DNA from: Roseivivax lentus
GTDB lineage: Bacteria > Pseudomonadota > Alphaproteobacteria > Rhodobacterales > Rhodobacteraceae
Reading direction: 5' to 3'
DNA: 64,000 nt
Assembly (NCBI RefSeq): GCF_900156805.1
Contig: NZ_FTOQ01000001.1
Coordinates: 124,001-188,000, forward strand
The position numbers were made by a program, and so were the translations under genes. Shown here one piece after another: positions 20,103 through 29,257 of this stretch. A model generated the notes under the pieces. The model was given only the letters and a program-made list of their open reading frames with translations. It made no database searches and had not been told where the DNA came from. The stretch's first letter is position 1, and each line of letters opens with the position of its first letter.

Positions 20103-21107
20103 ATGGCACGCGTTCTCATCACCGGATCCGCCGGGTTCATCGGGTTTCACCTGGCCCGCCTTCTTCTGGACGAGGGCCACGTGGTGCACGGCTATGACGG
20201 CATGAACGATTATTACGACGTGCGCCTGAAGCAGCGCCGTCACGGTATCCTTCTACAGAAACCGGGTTTCACCGCGACCGAGGCGCAGCTCGAGGACCAG
20301 GAGGATTTCGATGACGCCGCCGATGCCTTCGAGCCCGAGATCATCGTGCATCTCGCGGCGCAGGCGGGCGTGCGCTATTCGCTGGAGAACCCCAAGGCTT
20401 ACCTGACCTCGAACGTGATGGGCACCTTTTCGGTGATGGAGGCCGCGCGGCGGCACGAGGTGCGCCATCTGCTCATGGCCTCGACCTCGTCGGTCTATGG
20501 CGCGAACGAGGACATGCCCTTCCGCGAGACCGACAAGGCCGATTTTCAGCTGACCATGTATTCCGCCTCGAAGAAGGCCAACGAGAGCATGGGGCACAGC
20601 TGGGCGCATATCCATGGTGTACCGATCACTATGTTCCGCTTCTTCACCGTCTACGGGCCGTGGGGCCGACCCGACCTCGCGCTCTACAAGTTCGTCGATG
20701 CCATGCTCGATGGACGGGAAATCGACGTCTACAATCACGGCGACATGTATCGCGACTTCACCTATATCGACGATCTCGTGCGCGGCATCCGCCTTCTCAT
20801 GGACGCTGTCCCGGGCGGCGAGGAGACCCGTGTGGAGGGCGACAGCCTGAGCCCGGTCGCGCCTTGGCGCGTGGTGAATATCGGCAATTCCGACAAGGTG
20901 CGGCTGCTGGATTTCATCGAAGGGATCGAGGAGGCGCTCGGCATGAAGGCACAGAAGAACTTCATGGACATGCAGCCGGGCGACGTGCCCGCGACCTGGG
21001 CCGATGCGTCGCTGCTGCACGCGCTGACGGGCTACCGCCCGAAGACCGATTTCCGCGAGGGTATCCGCGAGTTCGTGCGCTGGTACCGCGAGTATTCCGG
21101 GAAGTGA
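20103..21107 (+). CDS. NAD-dependent sugar epimerase, UDP-glucuronate 4-epimerase-like
   Basis: A 334-residue extended short-chain dehydrogenase of the nucleotide-sugar epimerase group. The NAD motif TGSAGFIG is at residues 7-14, the catalytic STSSVYG precedes YSASK (Tyr153, Lys157). The sequence around MNDYYDVRLK and RFFTVYGPWGRPD matches UDP-glucuronate 4-epimerases, which make UDP-galacturonate for polysaccharide or lipopolysaccharide. It stands alone between msrA and a tRNA, with no glycosyltransferases nearby, so the product it feeds is unknown. A short GC hairpin (GGCCT-AACA-AGGCC) follows the stop without a T tract. Confidence 0.88.
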   Translation: MARVLITGSAGFIGFHLARLLLDEGHVVHGYDGMNDYYDVRLKQRRHGILLQKPGFTATEAQLEDQEDFDDAADAFEPEIIVHLAAQAGVRYSLENPKAYLTSNVMGTFSVMEAARRHEVRHLLMASTSSVYGANEDMPFRETDKADFQLTMYSASKKANESMGHSWAHIHGVPITMFRFFTVYGPWGRPDLALYKFVDAMLDGREIDVYNHGDMYRDFTYIDDLVRGIRLLMDAVPGGEETRVEGDSLSPVAPWRVVNIGNSDKVRLLDFIEGIEEALGMKAQKNFMDMQPGDVPATWADASLLHALTGYRPKTDFREGIREFVRWYREYSGK

Positions 21108-21301
21108 TCCGGGCCTAACAAGGCCGACTTGTCTCTGATCCGGGCCCTCAATCCGCGGTGGGCCGAGCGATCACGGGCCCGGTGGCGGCCACGCTTGCAG
21201 GATATCTCCGACGGGCGCGATAGCCAAAGCGATGCGCGGTCGTGGACTGAACGCCTGCTCAAGCGCCCTGCACTACGCGACTTTTCGGAGACCGGGAAAA
21301 G

Positions 21302-21377
21302 TGGTGCCGCTGAAGGGACTCGAACCCCCGACCCCATCATTACGAATGACGTGCTCTACCAGCTGAGCTACAGCGGC
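21302..21377 (-). tRNA. tRNA-Thr (anticodon CGT)
   Basis: Read on the minus strand, the 76-base sequence folds as a cloverleaf: acceptor arm GCCGCTG paired with CAGCGGC, D-arm GCTCAGCTGGTAGAGC, anticodon arm CGTCA-TTCGTAA-TGATG with anticodon CGT (reads ACG, Thr), and T-arm with GTTCGAGTC. The 3' CCA is encoded. It is a single tRNA gene, leftward. An AT-rich inverted repeat ACTTTTC...GAAAAGT (21280-21302) abuts its 3' end and may take part in termination or processing. Confidence 0.97.
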
Positions 21378-21429
21378 CCAATTTCCGTGCGCGGGCACAT
21401 AGCATCGCGCACGGGGGATGGGAAGAGGG

Positions 21430-22953
21430 TCAGGAGGCCTTTTGTGTCTCCCCGGACGCGGCGTCCTTGCCCGCGCCTGCTTCGTCCGCCGGTTCGGCTT
21501 CGGGAACATCCGGCGCGGTGTCCGACACGACCTCGTCCAACGGGTCGGGCATGTGCCGCTCGTCCTTCGGCATGGTGGACGGACCGACGAGCAGGGGCAG
21601 CATCTCGGCGCCGCCCGGCAGGCTCACATCGGTGCGCGGCGGCGTCTTCCAGCTGAGCGTGTCGAAGGCATCGCAATTGTTGCAGACGGGCGACCAGTCG
21701 GTCTGGATGTTGTTGCAGTTCTCGCAGACCCATTGCGGGCCGCGCGGCGCGGTCAGCGCCTTGGCGAGCCAGCCGCGCACGATCGCGTCCTCGGCGCCTT
21801 CACCGCGCTCGATGGCCGCCATGATCGTCAGCACGCGGGCATCCGGTTCGGTTTCCCACAGGTCGCCGATGGCGCGGCGGGCACCGGGGAAATCCTCGGC
21901 GGCGAGATGCAGTTCAGCCGAAAGCAGCTTCGATTCGCGGTGATCGGGATGGATTGCGATCAGGGTGCGGAACCGCTTCAGCCGCTCGGCAGGGCTTTCG
22001 GCGGGCTCGATCTCGGCGAAGGCGGCGGCGAGGTCGGGATGCGGTTGCGCCTGCCAGGCCTTTTTCAGCAGCCGCGCGGCGTTCTTCTTGCGGCCGTCGC
22101 CGATATAGCCCCGCGCTGCCATCGCGGCGGCGGGCACCAGATCGGGCGAGGTCTTGTTGGCGCTGATCGCCGCTTCGCGCGCTTCGACATCCTTGCCCTC
22201 GTCGAGGATATCCTTGGCCTCGGACAGGGCTAGAACCGCGTCGCGCCGCTTGTGCAGGTCGCGCGGCATGTTGCCGTGCTTCAGCTTGGCCTGCAGCGTC
22301 TTTCGGGCGCCGGACCAATCGGCCTTCTTGGCCTGAAGCTGCAGCAGCGTGTCCTGCATCTCCTCGTGCTTGGGCTTCAGGGCGAAGGCGCGCTTGGCCA
22401 GTTGCAGCGCGGTGTCGGTGTCGCCCTGCGCCATGCGCTGCTTCATGATCCCGCGCACGCCGACGAAGCGGGTGGCGTCGTTCTTCAGAAGCCGCTTGTA
22501 GATATCTTCGGCCTTGCGGGTATCGCCGATCTGTTCGGCGGCCTGCGCCGCGAGGATGTCGGTCACCTCGGGCTTGTGCAGGTAGCGTTCGGCCTTCTGT
22601 GCCTTGGCCAGCGCGACCCGGCCTTCGCCGGAGGCCAGCGCGGTCAGACCGTCGCCGAGCGCCTGGTACCCCTTGCGTTCGCGGTTGCGGTCGAAATAGC
22701 GGGTGATCGCCGTTTCGTCGCCGTTGATGAATTTCAGCACCGCGATCAGCAGCGACACGATCTTCAACAGCAGCCAGACGGCCACGAAAAGGACGATGGC
22801 CGCGATGACCGATTGCAGCGGTCCGAAGGTGAATTCCATCCCCGCAACGGTGATCTGGATGCCGCCTTCCGCTTCCAGAAGGTAGCTGGCACCGAGGGTC
22901 AGGGCCGCGACGATCGCGACGAAAAGAACGATCTTGATGAGTGACCAGAGCAT
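21430..22953 (-). CDS. hemY: HemY-like TPR membrane protein with C-terminal zinc ribbon
   Basis: A 507-residue inner-membrane protein. Two hydrophobic segments (about residues 4-24 and 40-66) form the HemY N-terminal domain and are followed by TPR-like helices to about residue 390. Near residues 406-425 is a four-cysteine ribbon (CENC...CNNC), then an acidic tail. This is the heme-operon HemY found in proteobacteria, unrelated to protoporphyrinogen oxidase; its exact role in tetrapyrrole synthesis is unsettled. The ATG at 22953 gives the family N-terminus; ten bases separate it from the mitofilin-like gene, and hemD is upstream of both. Confidence 0.88.
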   Translation of the reverse strand: MLWSLIKIVLFVAIVAALTLGASYLLEAEGGIQITVAGMEFTFGPLQSVIAAIVLFVAVWLLLKIVSLLIAVLKFINGDETAITRYFDRNRERKGYQALGDGLTALASGEGRVALAKAQKAERYLHKPEVTDILAAQAAEQIGDTRKAEDIYKRLLKNDATRFVGVRGIMKQRMAQGDTDTALQLAKRAFALKPKHEEMQDTLLQLQAKKADWSGARKTLQAKLKHGNMPRDLHKRRDAVLALSEAKDILDEGKDVEAREAAISANKTSPDLVPAAAMAARGYIGDGRKKNAARLLKKAWQAQPHPDLAAAFAEIEPAESPAERLKRFRTLIAIHPDHRESKLLSAELHLAAEDFPGARRAIGDLWETEPDARVLTIMAAIERGEGAEDAIVRGWLAKALTAPRGPQWVCENCNNIQTDWSPVCNNCDAFDTLSWKTPPRTDVSLPGGAEMLPLLVGPSTMPKDERHMPDPLDEVVSDTAPDVPEAEPADEAGAGKDAASGETQKAS

Positions 22954-22963
22954 GAACCGACCC

Positions 22964-24562
22964 TTATTCCGTATCCAGTTCGGCCGAGAGCGTCTCGGTC
23001 GCGGCAAGTGCCGCGGCCCGCGTCTCAGCGCGTGTGACCCAACCCTGAAGCGCCACGCTGGCGGCTTCGGGCAGGGCGGAGATTTCGTTGAGCGCTGTCG
23101 CCAGATCGCCGCCCTTCACTGCGGCCTCCGCGCGCGAGAGGATGGCATCGGGGCTGTTGCCGTCGCGCGGCGTGACCGACCGCGCACCAAGCTGTTCGGC
23201 AAAGAAGCCCGCCAGCGGGTTGCCCCCTTCGGACGCGGCAGCCTCGCGCGATGCCGCGAGGGCCGATCGCGCGGCATCGGGGAAATCGGCGATCAGCTCC
23301 GCCTGCGTGGCGATGCCGTCGGCGGCGTTTTCGGACAGAACCGCCGGCACCGACACCACGTCCGAGGCCTCAAGCGGTGCCAGCGCGTCGGCGAAGGGAC
23401 GGCCCGCATCGACCTCGGCGGTCAGCGTGGCCAATGCCGCGCGCAGGTCCGCCCGCATCGCACGGGTCTCGGCGCTGCGTTCTGCCGCAACGGCGGTCTC
23501 CGCAATGGTCGCGATTTCCTGTCGCTGCGTTTCGACGTCGTCGAGCGTCGCCTGAACCTCGTCGCGCAGCCGCGCGATTTCCTGTTCGTAGGCCTCGATC
23601 GCTGCGGGTGAGACCGACGCTTCGACCGGAGCCTTCTCCAGCTCGGTCACCCGGGCGACTAGTTCCTCCGCGCTGGTCTCGAGCGTGGCGATCTGGCCGG
23701 AGAGATTGCCGATCTGGGCGCCCAGCTCCTCGCCGCGCGCGCTCAGCGTCGCGATGGCGCTTTCCACCGAGGTCAGATCGACCTGCGGGATCGACGCCTC
23801 CAGCCCGTCGATCCGGCCATTCAGCGCATCGAGGCTATTGGTCTGGGCCGACAGGGCGGCGCGGGTTTCATCCGCGAAGGCATCGTTGTCGCCGAAAAGA
23901 TCACCGCCCAGGTATTGCGACAGGCCAAACCCGATGGCCGCCGCGGCGACGCCGCCCAGAAGCATCGGGAAGAATCCGCCTTTGCGCTCCACGACCTTCT
24001 CGTGAATGACGGGCCCCGAGGAGGGGGCATCCGCCGCGGGCTGGTCCGCGCTGCTCTCCGCGGGGCCGGTACCCTCGGGGTCGGCCCCGGTCGCGGCCAT
24101 GGCGATGTCGGGGTCGACCTTTTCACCATCGCTTTCATCCATGGGGCGGGTCGCGTCGTCATCCTTGGCGGCCGCATCCTCGGCCAGCGACGTGTCCGGA
24201 TCGGCGGGGCTCATCGCCTCGGCCTCGGTGACATCCGGGGTTTCGATCAGGCTCTCTTCGGTCGCGGCGCTGTCGGATGTCGCGGCGTCCGATTGCTCCG
24301 GCGTCTCGGTGTCGGGTTTGAAGGCCTTGGTATCGGGTGCGGCGTCAGGCACGTCCCCGGGCGCATCCGACGTTTCGGCGTCCGGCGCCGTCGTGGACGT
24401 GTCGTCCGCGGCTGTGACGGTATCGGCATCCGTGCCCGAGCTTTCCTCCGGGCTGTCCGTCCTCACGATATCCTCGGTCCCGGCGGTGGTCTCGGCGTTG
24501 TCCTGACCCTCGGTCTGGACGTTTGCGTTCCTGGCCCCCCTGGGCTTTTTCGATCTCGCCAA
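22964..24562 (-). CDS. Mitofilin (Mic60)-like membrane coiled-coil protein
   Basis: A 532-residue protein with a cytosolic acidic region rich in D, T, P and A (1-190), one membrane helix (about 195-215, GGFFPMLLGGVAAAAIGF), a long coiled coil (about 225-400) and a C-terminal conserved region. This architecture and the position between hemD and hemY match the alphaproteobacterial Mic60/mitofilin homologue, which bends membranes in photosynthetic relatives and in mitochondria. The start is TTG, with GGAAGGA upstream. Most of the protein after the helix is predicted periplasmic. Assignment is by architecture and context, since the acidic region carries no signal. Confidence 0.8.
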   Translation of the reverse strand: MARSKKPRGARNANVQTEGQDNAETTAGTEDIVRTDSPEESSGTDADTVTAADDTSTTAPDAETSDAPGDVPDAAPDTKAFKPDTETPEQSDAATSDSAATEESLIETPDVTEAEAMSPADPDTSLAEDAAAKDDDATRPMDESDGEKVDPDIAMAATGADPEGTGPAESSADQPAADAPSSGPVIHEKVVERKGGFFPMLLGGVAAAAIGFGLSQYLGGDLFGDNDAFADETRAALSAQTNSLDALNGRIDGLEASIPQVDLTSVESAIATLSARGEELGAQIGNLSGQIATLETSAEELVARVTELEKAPVEASVSPAAIEAYEQEIARLRDEVQATLDDVETQRQEIATIAETAVAAERSAETRAMRADLRAALATLTAEVDAGRPFADALAPLEASDVVSVPAVLSENAADGIATQAELIADFPDAARSALAASREAAASEGGNPLAGFFAEQLGARSVTPRDGNSPDAILSRAEAAVKGGDLATALNEISALPEAASVALQGWVTRAETRAAALAATETLSAELDTE

Positions 24563-24618
24563 CTGTCCTTCCCTTTCGAATCTGTTCCGGCAACCGGTGC
24601 GCCGGTATTTCCACGACC

Positions 24619-25353
24619 TTACTGGCCTGTATCCCGGCCCTCAAGCGATTGCGCCTTGCGCCACAATCCCTTGACGGTGCGACGCAGCGCCGTGCCGTTT
24701 GGGTGGGCGGCCCGTTCGAGTGCGCGCGCGCCGAGGCCCGCAAGCGGGTCCGCGACCGCCTCGCTCATGGCTGCAAGATAAAGCGGCGCATCGAAAGGAC
24801 CATGTTCCGCGAAGGCCCGTGCCGTGCGCGGCGAGAAGAAGGGCGCCACGACCGGTACTGCGCCAGCGAGAAAGCCGCGCGCTTCCGCCGACAGCGGCAC
24901 GAGATTCTGGGTGTAGAGCACGGCGGAATCCGTCTCTATTCCCGCGGAACTCAGCGTTTCCGCGACAGCACCGCGGCTGTGCTCTCCACGCAGGTGCAGA
25001 AGCGGCGCGGCGGGTTTCGCCTCCGCGATCAGCGCGATCAGGTCCGACGCCGCCCCATCCGCCGAAATCGGGTGCAGGCCCGCGTCGCGCGCCGCGGCAG
25101 CGGTGGCGTCGCCCACGGTGAAGCAGGTCTCGCGGAAAGGGCCACCCGCCGCGCGATAGGCGGCCACGCCGTTCGCCGAGGTGAAGATCAGACCCTGATA
25201 CCGGTCCATGCGCGGCACATGCGGCAGGAACGAAATCTCGATTAGCGGGCTGACGATACAGGTCTCGGGCCGAATCCCCTCGGAGGTCAGCTCTTCGGCG
25301 AAGGCCTGCGCGGCCGCTTCGGGTCGGGTAAGAAGAAGGATCGGAGCGGGCAT
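24619..25353 (-). CDS. hemD: Uroporphyrinogen-III synthase
   Basis: Cyclises hydroxymethylbilane to uroporphyrinogen III in heme and cobalamin synthesis. The 244-residue protein is poorly conserved like the whole family but shows LLLTRPEA at the N-terminus, FTSANGV near residue 63-69, and the C-terminal [10 protein letters not shown] segment. The ATG at 25353 is the only one giving the expected N-terminus, although the frame is open further upstream. It leads the leftward hemD-mitofilin-hemY unit and diverges from tsaD; hemC is not adjacent in this window. Confidence 0.9.
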   Translation of the reverse strand: MPAPILLLTRPEAAAQAFAEELTSEGIRPETCIVSPLIEISFLPHVPRMDRYQGLIFTSANGVAAYRAAGGPFRETCFTVGDATAAAARDAGLHPISADGAASDLIALIAEAKPAAPLLHLRGEHSRGAVAETLSSAGIETDSAVLYTQNLVPLSAEARGFLAGAVPVVAPFFSPRTARAFAEHGPFDAPLYLAAMSEAVADPLAGLGARALERAAHPNGTALRRTVKGLWRKAQSLEGRDTGQ

Positions 25354-25428
25354 GCATACCGCCGATATTGTGGCTGGGCCATAATCGGTGCTACCCCGTG
25401 GGCTGCTCGCGCGCAACGGATATGCAAC

Positions 25429-26511
25429 ATGACCGCCCCGCTGATCACGCTTGGACTGGAAAGCAGCTGCGACGACACGTCGGCGGCAATCCTGCGCGGC
25501 CGGGAGATCCTGTCGAATGTGGTCATGGGCCAGACCGAGCTGCACGCGGCTTTCGGCGGCGTCGTGCCCGAGATCGCCGCCCGCGCCCATGCCGAGAAAT
25601 TGGACCTCGCCGTCGCCGAGGCGCTGTCGCGATCCGGCCTGAGGCTGGCAGCGGTCGATGCCATCGCGGTGACGGCGGGCCCGGGTCTGATCGGCGGCGT
25701 GCTGTCCGGGGTCATGTGCGCCAAGGGTCTGGCGGCGGGCGCCGGTAAACCGCTGATCGGGGTGAACCACCTCGCCGGGCACGCCCTGACGCCGCGGCTG
25801 ACGGACGATCTGGCCTATCCCTACCTCATGCTGCTGATTTCGGGCGGGCATTGCCAGTTCCTGATCGTGCGCGGAGCGGACAGGTTTCAGCGCCTGGGCG
25901 GGACCATTGACGACGCGCCGGGTGAGGCCTTCGACAAGACCGCGCGCCTGCTGGGTCTTCCGCAGCCGGGCGGGCCCGCGGTCGAAGACGCCGCGCGCCG
26001 CGGCAATTCCACGCGGTTCCGGTTCCCGCGCCCACTTCTGGACCGGCCCGGTTGCGACATGAGCTTTTCCGGTCTGAAGACCGCGCTGCTGCGCGAGCGG
26101 GACCGGATCGTGGCCGAAAAAGGCGGGCTGACGGAAACCGACCGCGCGGATCTCTGCGCCGGGTTTCAGGCCGCGATCCGCGATGTTCTGACCGAAAAGA
26201 CCCGCCGAGCGATTGCGCTTTACCTCGAGGACGCGCCGGCTCAACCGGCCTTCGCCATCGCCGGTGGTGTTGCCGCGAACCGCGCGATCCGGGCCGAGTC
26301 AGAGACGCTTTGCGCCCGAAGCGGTCTTCGCTTCACCGCGCCGCCACTGTCGCTTTGTACCGACAACGCGGCCATGATCGCCTATGCGGGTTCCGAATTG
26401 TTCGCGGCGGGCCACCGCTCCGACATGACGCTCAAGGCCCGGCCGCGCTGGCCGCTCGATCCTGGGGCGCAGCCGCTCGTGGGGTCGGGCAAGAAGGGGG
26501 CCAAGGCCTGA
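25429..26511 (+). CDS. tsaD: tRNA N6-adenosine threonylcarbamoyltransferase, catalytic subunit
   Basis: Transfers threonylcarbamoyl to A37 of ANN-decoding tRNAs, with TsaB and TsaE. The 360-residue protein starts with [13 protein letters not shown], has the metal-binding HLAGH (His114 and His118), and the ISGGHCQF and GEAFDK ATPase-fold motifs. It is followed by yciI-like and EVE-domain genes in the same direction, a likely small operon. The start ATG has only a weak upstream ribosome site. Length and motifs are normal. Confidence 0.96.
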   Translation: MTAPLITLGLESSCDDTSAAILRGREILSNVVMGQTELHAAFGGVVPEIAARAHAEKLDLAVAEALSRSGLRLAAVDAIAVTAGPGLIGGVLSGVMCAKGLAAGAGKPLIGVNHLAGHALTPRLTDDLAYPYLMLLISGGHCQFLIVRGADRFQRLGGTIDDAPGEAFDKTARLLGLPQPGGPAVEDAARRGNSTRFRFPRPLLDRPGCDMSFSGLKTALLRERDRIVAEKGGLTETDRADLCAGFQAAIRDVLTEKTRRAIALYLEDAPAQPAFAIAGGVAANRAIRAESETLCARSGLRFTAPPLSLCTDNAAMIAYAGSELFAAGHRSDMTLKARPRWPLDPGAQPLVGSGKKGAKA

Positions 26512-26533
26512 TATCAACCGAAAGGACAAGACG

Positions 26534-26803
26534 ATGCTTGTGGTTCTGATCGCACGGGACAAGCCCGGCGCCCTCGAGATACGCAAAGCCAACCGCGATG
26601 CGCATCTCGCCTATCTGAAAGAGACCGGTTGCGTGCAGCAGGCGGGTCCGGTGATGGAAGACGGTGCGATGGCCGGGTCGATCATCGTGCTCGACGTGCC
26701 CGACATGGCCGCCGCGGAGGCCTGGGCCGCGGGCGATCCCTATGGCAAGGCGGGGCTCTTCGCCTCGGTCGAGCTATCGGAATGGAACCGGGTGATCGGC
26801 TGA
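26534..26803 (+). CDS. YciI-like protein
   Basis: An 89-residue protein of the YciI (DABB-related ferredoxin fold) family. The N-terminal MLVVLIARDKPGA and the DPYGKAGLF segment are characteristic, with a conserved His (RDAHLAYL) and Asp that form the putative active site. The biological substrate of this family is generally unknown. AAAGGAC lies upstream of the ATG. The stop TGA overlaps the next start (TGATG), so it is coupled to the EVE gene. Confidence 0.85.
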   Translation: MLVVLIARDKPGALEIRKANRDAHLAYLKETGCVQQAGPVMEDGAMAGSIIVLDVPDMAAAEAWAAGDPYGKAGLFASVELSEWNRVIG

Positions 26804-27222
26804 TGCGCTACTGGCTTTTCAAATCCGAACCGTCGGAATGGTCGTGGGACGACCAGGTCGCCAAGGGCGATGCAGGAGAGGAATGGGACGGCGTGCGCAA
26901 CTATCAGGCGCGGAACTTTATGCGCGAGATGTCCGTGGGCGATCGCGGCTTCTTCTACCATTCCCAGAAGGAGAAGGCCGTCGTCGGCATCGTCGAGATC
27001 ATCGCGGAGGCGCATCCCGACAGCAGGACCGACGATGACCGCTGGGATTGTGTGGACATCAAGGCGCTGCGGCCGTTCGAGAGGCCGGTGACGCTCGACC
27101 AGGTGAAGGCGGATGACCGGCTGTCGGAGATGGCGCTGGTAAAGCAGGCGCGGCTGTCGGTTCAGCCCGTGACCGAGGCGGAATGGCGCGTGGTCTGCGC
27201 GCTGGGTGGCGTCGAGGCCTGA
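26803..27222 (+). CDS. EVE domain protein
   Basis: A 139-residue protein consisting of one EVE domain, a PUA-like fold. It shows the family pattern YWLFKSEP...WSWDDQ, WDGVRNYQARNFMREM and the FYHSQKEKAVVGIVEI strand. EVE domains bind modified bases in RNA or DNA. Here the gene is third after tsaD (a tRNA modification gene) and yciI, which fits an RNA-related role, though its ligand is unknown. The start overlaps the yciI stop by one base. A strong terminator hairpin follows 22 bases after the stop. Confidence 0.88.
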   Translation: MRYWLFKSEPSEWSWDDQVAKGDAGEEWDGVRNYQARNFMREMSVGDRGFFYHSQKEKAVVGIVEIIAEAHPDSRTDDDRWDCVDIKALRPFERPVTLDQVKADDRLSEMALVKQARLSVQPVTEAEWRVVCALGGVEA

Positions 27223-27244
27223 AAACAGGCTCTGTTTAAGCGAA

Positions 27245-27276
27245 AAACGCCCCGGCCTGCGTGGCGCGGGGCGTTT
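27245..27276. terminator. Bidirectional intrinsic terminator between EVE gene and DUF2853 gene
   Basis: AAACGCCCCG (27245-27254) pairs with CGGGGCGTTT (27267-27276) around a 12-base loop. The left arm is preceded by more A residues and the right arm ends in T, so the hairpin can stop transcription from both the rightward tsaD operon and the leftward DUF2853 gene. Confidence 0.85.
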
Positions 27277-27299
27277 CCGATTTCAGGATACGCCGCGGA

Positions 27300-27641
27300 T
27301 CAGGCGTAGGCCGCGTCCTTGTTGAAGTGCTTCGTGAGCATGTAATAGACGACGGCGCGGTACTTGTTGCGCTCCGAACGGCCATAGGTCTCGATCACGG
27401 CGTCGATGCCGGCCATCAGGTCCGGACTGTCGGGCAGGCCCAGCTTCTTCATCAGGAAATTCTTCTTGATCGTCTCCAGCTCGGCCTTGTCGGAGCCTGC
27501 GACCGTCGAGGCGTCGTCGTTGTAGATCGCCGGTCCGCAGCCGATCGTGACCTTGGTCAGCAGGTCCATGTCGGGCTGCATGCCACACTTATTGCGCAGA
27601 TCATCGGCATATTTTGCGATGAGTTCGTCACGCTTTCCCAT
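27300..27641 (-). CDS. DUF2853 family protein
   Basis: A 113-residue, probably all-helical cytosolic protein matching the DUF2853 pattern: an N-terminal YADDLRNKCG region and the strongly conserved C-terminal AVIETYGRSERNKYRAVVYY block. No function is established for the family, and I see no catalytic motif, signal peptide or membrane segment. It is a single gene between two hairpins, with its own promoter presumably in the 227-base interval upstream. A small N-terminal cluster of charged residues and a CG-rich pair of cysteines (C19, C35) are visible but of unknown meaning. Confidence 0.85.
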   Translation of the reverse strand: MGKRDELIAKYADDLRNKCGMQPDMDLLTKVTIGCGPAIYNDDASTVAGSDKAELETIKKNFLMKKLGLPDSPDLMAGIDAVIETYGRSERNKYRAVVYYMLTKHFNKDAAYA

Positions 27642-27815
27642 GTCTTGTATCCCTCTCTACCCGGCCTCGGACGTCGCGGCGAGGCTCCCGGGCGAAAGGT
27701 ATGCAGGCGGGACCGGACCGCTCAAGCAAAAAATCGAAACTGCACGCTTGCGGCGGGGGAGAGCCGGTTTTTTCGTGTCTTCCGCGCCCTTTTTCGCACG
27801 TTTGACACGAAGAGA

Positions 27816-27837
27816 CCCCGGCGACGAAGCGCCGGGG
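27816..27837. terminator. GC-rich hairpin downstream of ahcY
   Basis: CCCCGGCG and CGCCGGGG pair around an ACGAAG loop, 32 bases past the ahcY stop. On the ahcY strand the following bases are TCTCTTC, a weak T-rich run, so it is a plausible terminator. An overlapping longer inverted repeat TTCGTGTC (27772-27779) / GACACGAA (27804-27811) lies next to it; the rest of the 227-base interval 27642-27868 shows no gene. Confidence 0.6.
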
Positions 27838-27868
27838 CCGTTTTACCTGGTCCGTCGGGACCGTCCGA

Positions 27869-29257
27869 TCAGTAGCGGTAATGCTCGGGCTTGAATGGGC
27901 CTTCGGGCGACACGCCGATATAGGCGGCCTGGTCCGGGGCGAGCGGCGTCAGCTTCACGCCGATCCGGTCGAGATGCAGCCGCGCGACCTTCTCGTCGAG
28001 ATGCTTGGGCAGGATGTAGACCTTGTTCTCGTACTCGCCGCCGTTCTTCCACAGCTCGATCTGCGCCAGCACCTGGTTGGTGAAGGACGCCGACATCACG
28101 AAGGACGGGTGGCCGGTGGCGTTGCCGAGGTTCAGAAGACGGCCCTCGGACAGCAGGATGATGCGGTTGCCCGAGGGCATCTCGATCATGTCCACCTGTT
28201 CCTTGATGTTCGTCCACTTGTGGTTCTTCAGGCTCGCCACCTGGATTTCATTGTCGAAATGGCCGATATTGCCGACGATCGCCATGTCCTTCATCTCGCG
28301 CATGTGCTCGATGCGGATCACGTCCTTGTTGCCGGTCGTGGTGATGAAGATGTCGGCACTGTCGATCACGTCCTCCAGCAGCACGACCTCGAAGCCGTCC
28401 ATCGCCGCCTGCAGGGCGCAGATCGGGTCGACCTCGGTCACCTTCACGCGCGCGCCCGCGCCGCGCAAGCTGGCCGCGGAGCCCTTGCCCACATCGCCGT
28501 AGCCCAGCACCACGGCGACCTTGCCGGCCATCATCGTGTCGGTTGCGCGGCGGATGCCGTCGACGAGGCTTTCCTTGCAGCCGTACTTGTTGTCGAATTT
28601 CGACTTGGTGACGCTGTCGTTCACGTTGATCGCCGGGAAGGGCAGCTGGCCTTCCTTGACCAGTTGATAGAGCCGGTTGACACCGGTCGTCGTCTCTTCG
28701 GAGACGCCCTTGATCTGGTCGCGGACCTTGGTGAACCAGCCCGGGCTCTGCGCCATGCGCTTCTTGATCTGCGCCTTGACGACCTCTTCCTCCTCGGAGG
28801 CGGGCACGGGAAGGATGTCCTCGCCGGCCTCGGCGCGGGCACCGAGCAGCACGTAGAGTGTGGCGTCGCCGCCATCGTCGAGGATCATGTTGGGCCCGTC
28901 CTCGAACTGGAACGACTTGTCGAGGTAATCCCAATGCTCTTCCAGCGTCTGGCCCTTGATGGCGAAGACCGGCACGCCCGCCTCGGCGATGGCGGCGGCG
29001 GCGTGGTCCTGCGTCGAGAAGATGTTGCACGACGCCCAGCGGACATCGGCGCCGAGTGCCGTCAGCGTCTCGATCAGAACGGCGGTCTGGATGGTCATAT
29101 GCAGCGAGCCCACGATGCGCGCGCCCTTGAGCGGCTGGCTTTCGCCGAACTCCTCGCGGCAGGCCATCAGGCCCGGCATTTCCGTCTCGGCGATGTCCAG
29201 CTCCTTGCGGCCGTAACCGGCAAGCGAGATGTCCTTTACGATGTAGTCTTTGGCCAT
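27869..29257 (-). CDS. ahcY: S-adenosylhomocysteine hydrolase
   Basis: Splits S-adenosylhomocysteine, the inhibitory product of SAM methylations, into adenosine and homocysteine, using bound NAD. The 462-residue protein has the substrate domain ([14 protein letters not shown]), the NAD motif [10 protein letters not shown] near residue 250, HFDNEIQV, and the C-terminal KPEHYRY that reaches the neighbouring subunit. ATG 29257 is preferred over an in-frame ATG 12 codons upstream: AGGA lies eight bases before it. That ribosome site is inside a predicted leader hairpin (see 29258-29315). No metK or metF gene is adjacent. Confidence 0.97.
   Translation of the reverse strand: MAKDYIVKDISLAGYGRKELDIAETEMPGLMACREEFGESQPLKGARIVGSLHMTIQTAVLIETLTALGADVRWASCNIFSTQDHAAAAIAEAGVPVFAIKGQTLEEHWDYLDKSFQFEDGPNMILDDGGDATLYVLLGARAEAGEDILPVPASEEEEVVKAQIKKRMAQSPGWFTKVRDQIKGVSEETTTGVNRLYQLVKEGQLPFPAINVNDSVTKSKFDNKYGCKESLVDGIRRATDTMMAGKVAVVLGYGDVGKGSAASLRGAGARVKVTEVDPICALQAAMDGFEVVLLEDVIDSADIFITTTGNKDVIRIEHMREMKDMAIVGNIGHFDNEIQVASLKNHKWTNIKEQVDMIEMPSGNRIILLSEGRLLNLGNATGHPSFVMSASFTNQVLAQIELWKNGGEYENKVYILPKHLDEKVARLHLDRIGVKLTPLAPDQAAYIGVSPEGPFKPEHYRY

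Noticed and set aside
27740-27776. CGGC...GCCG followed by TTTTTT as a rightward terminator
   Set aside because: The stem is only four to five base pairs and no rightward gene lies directly upstream.
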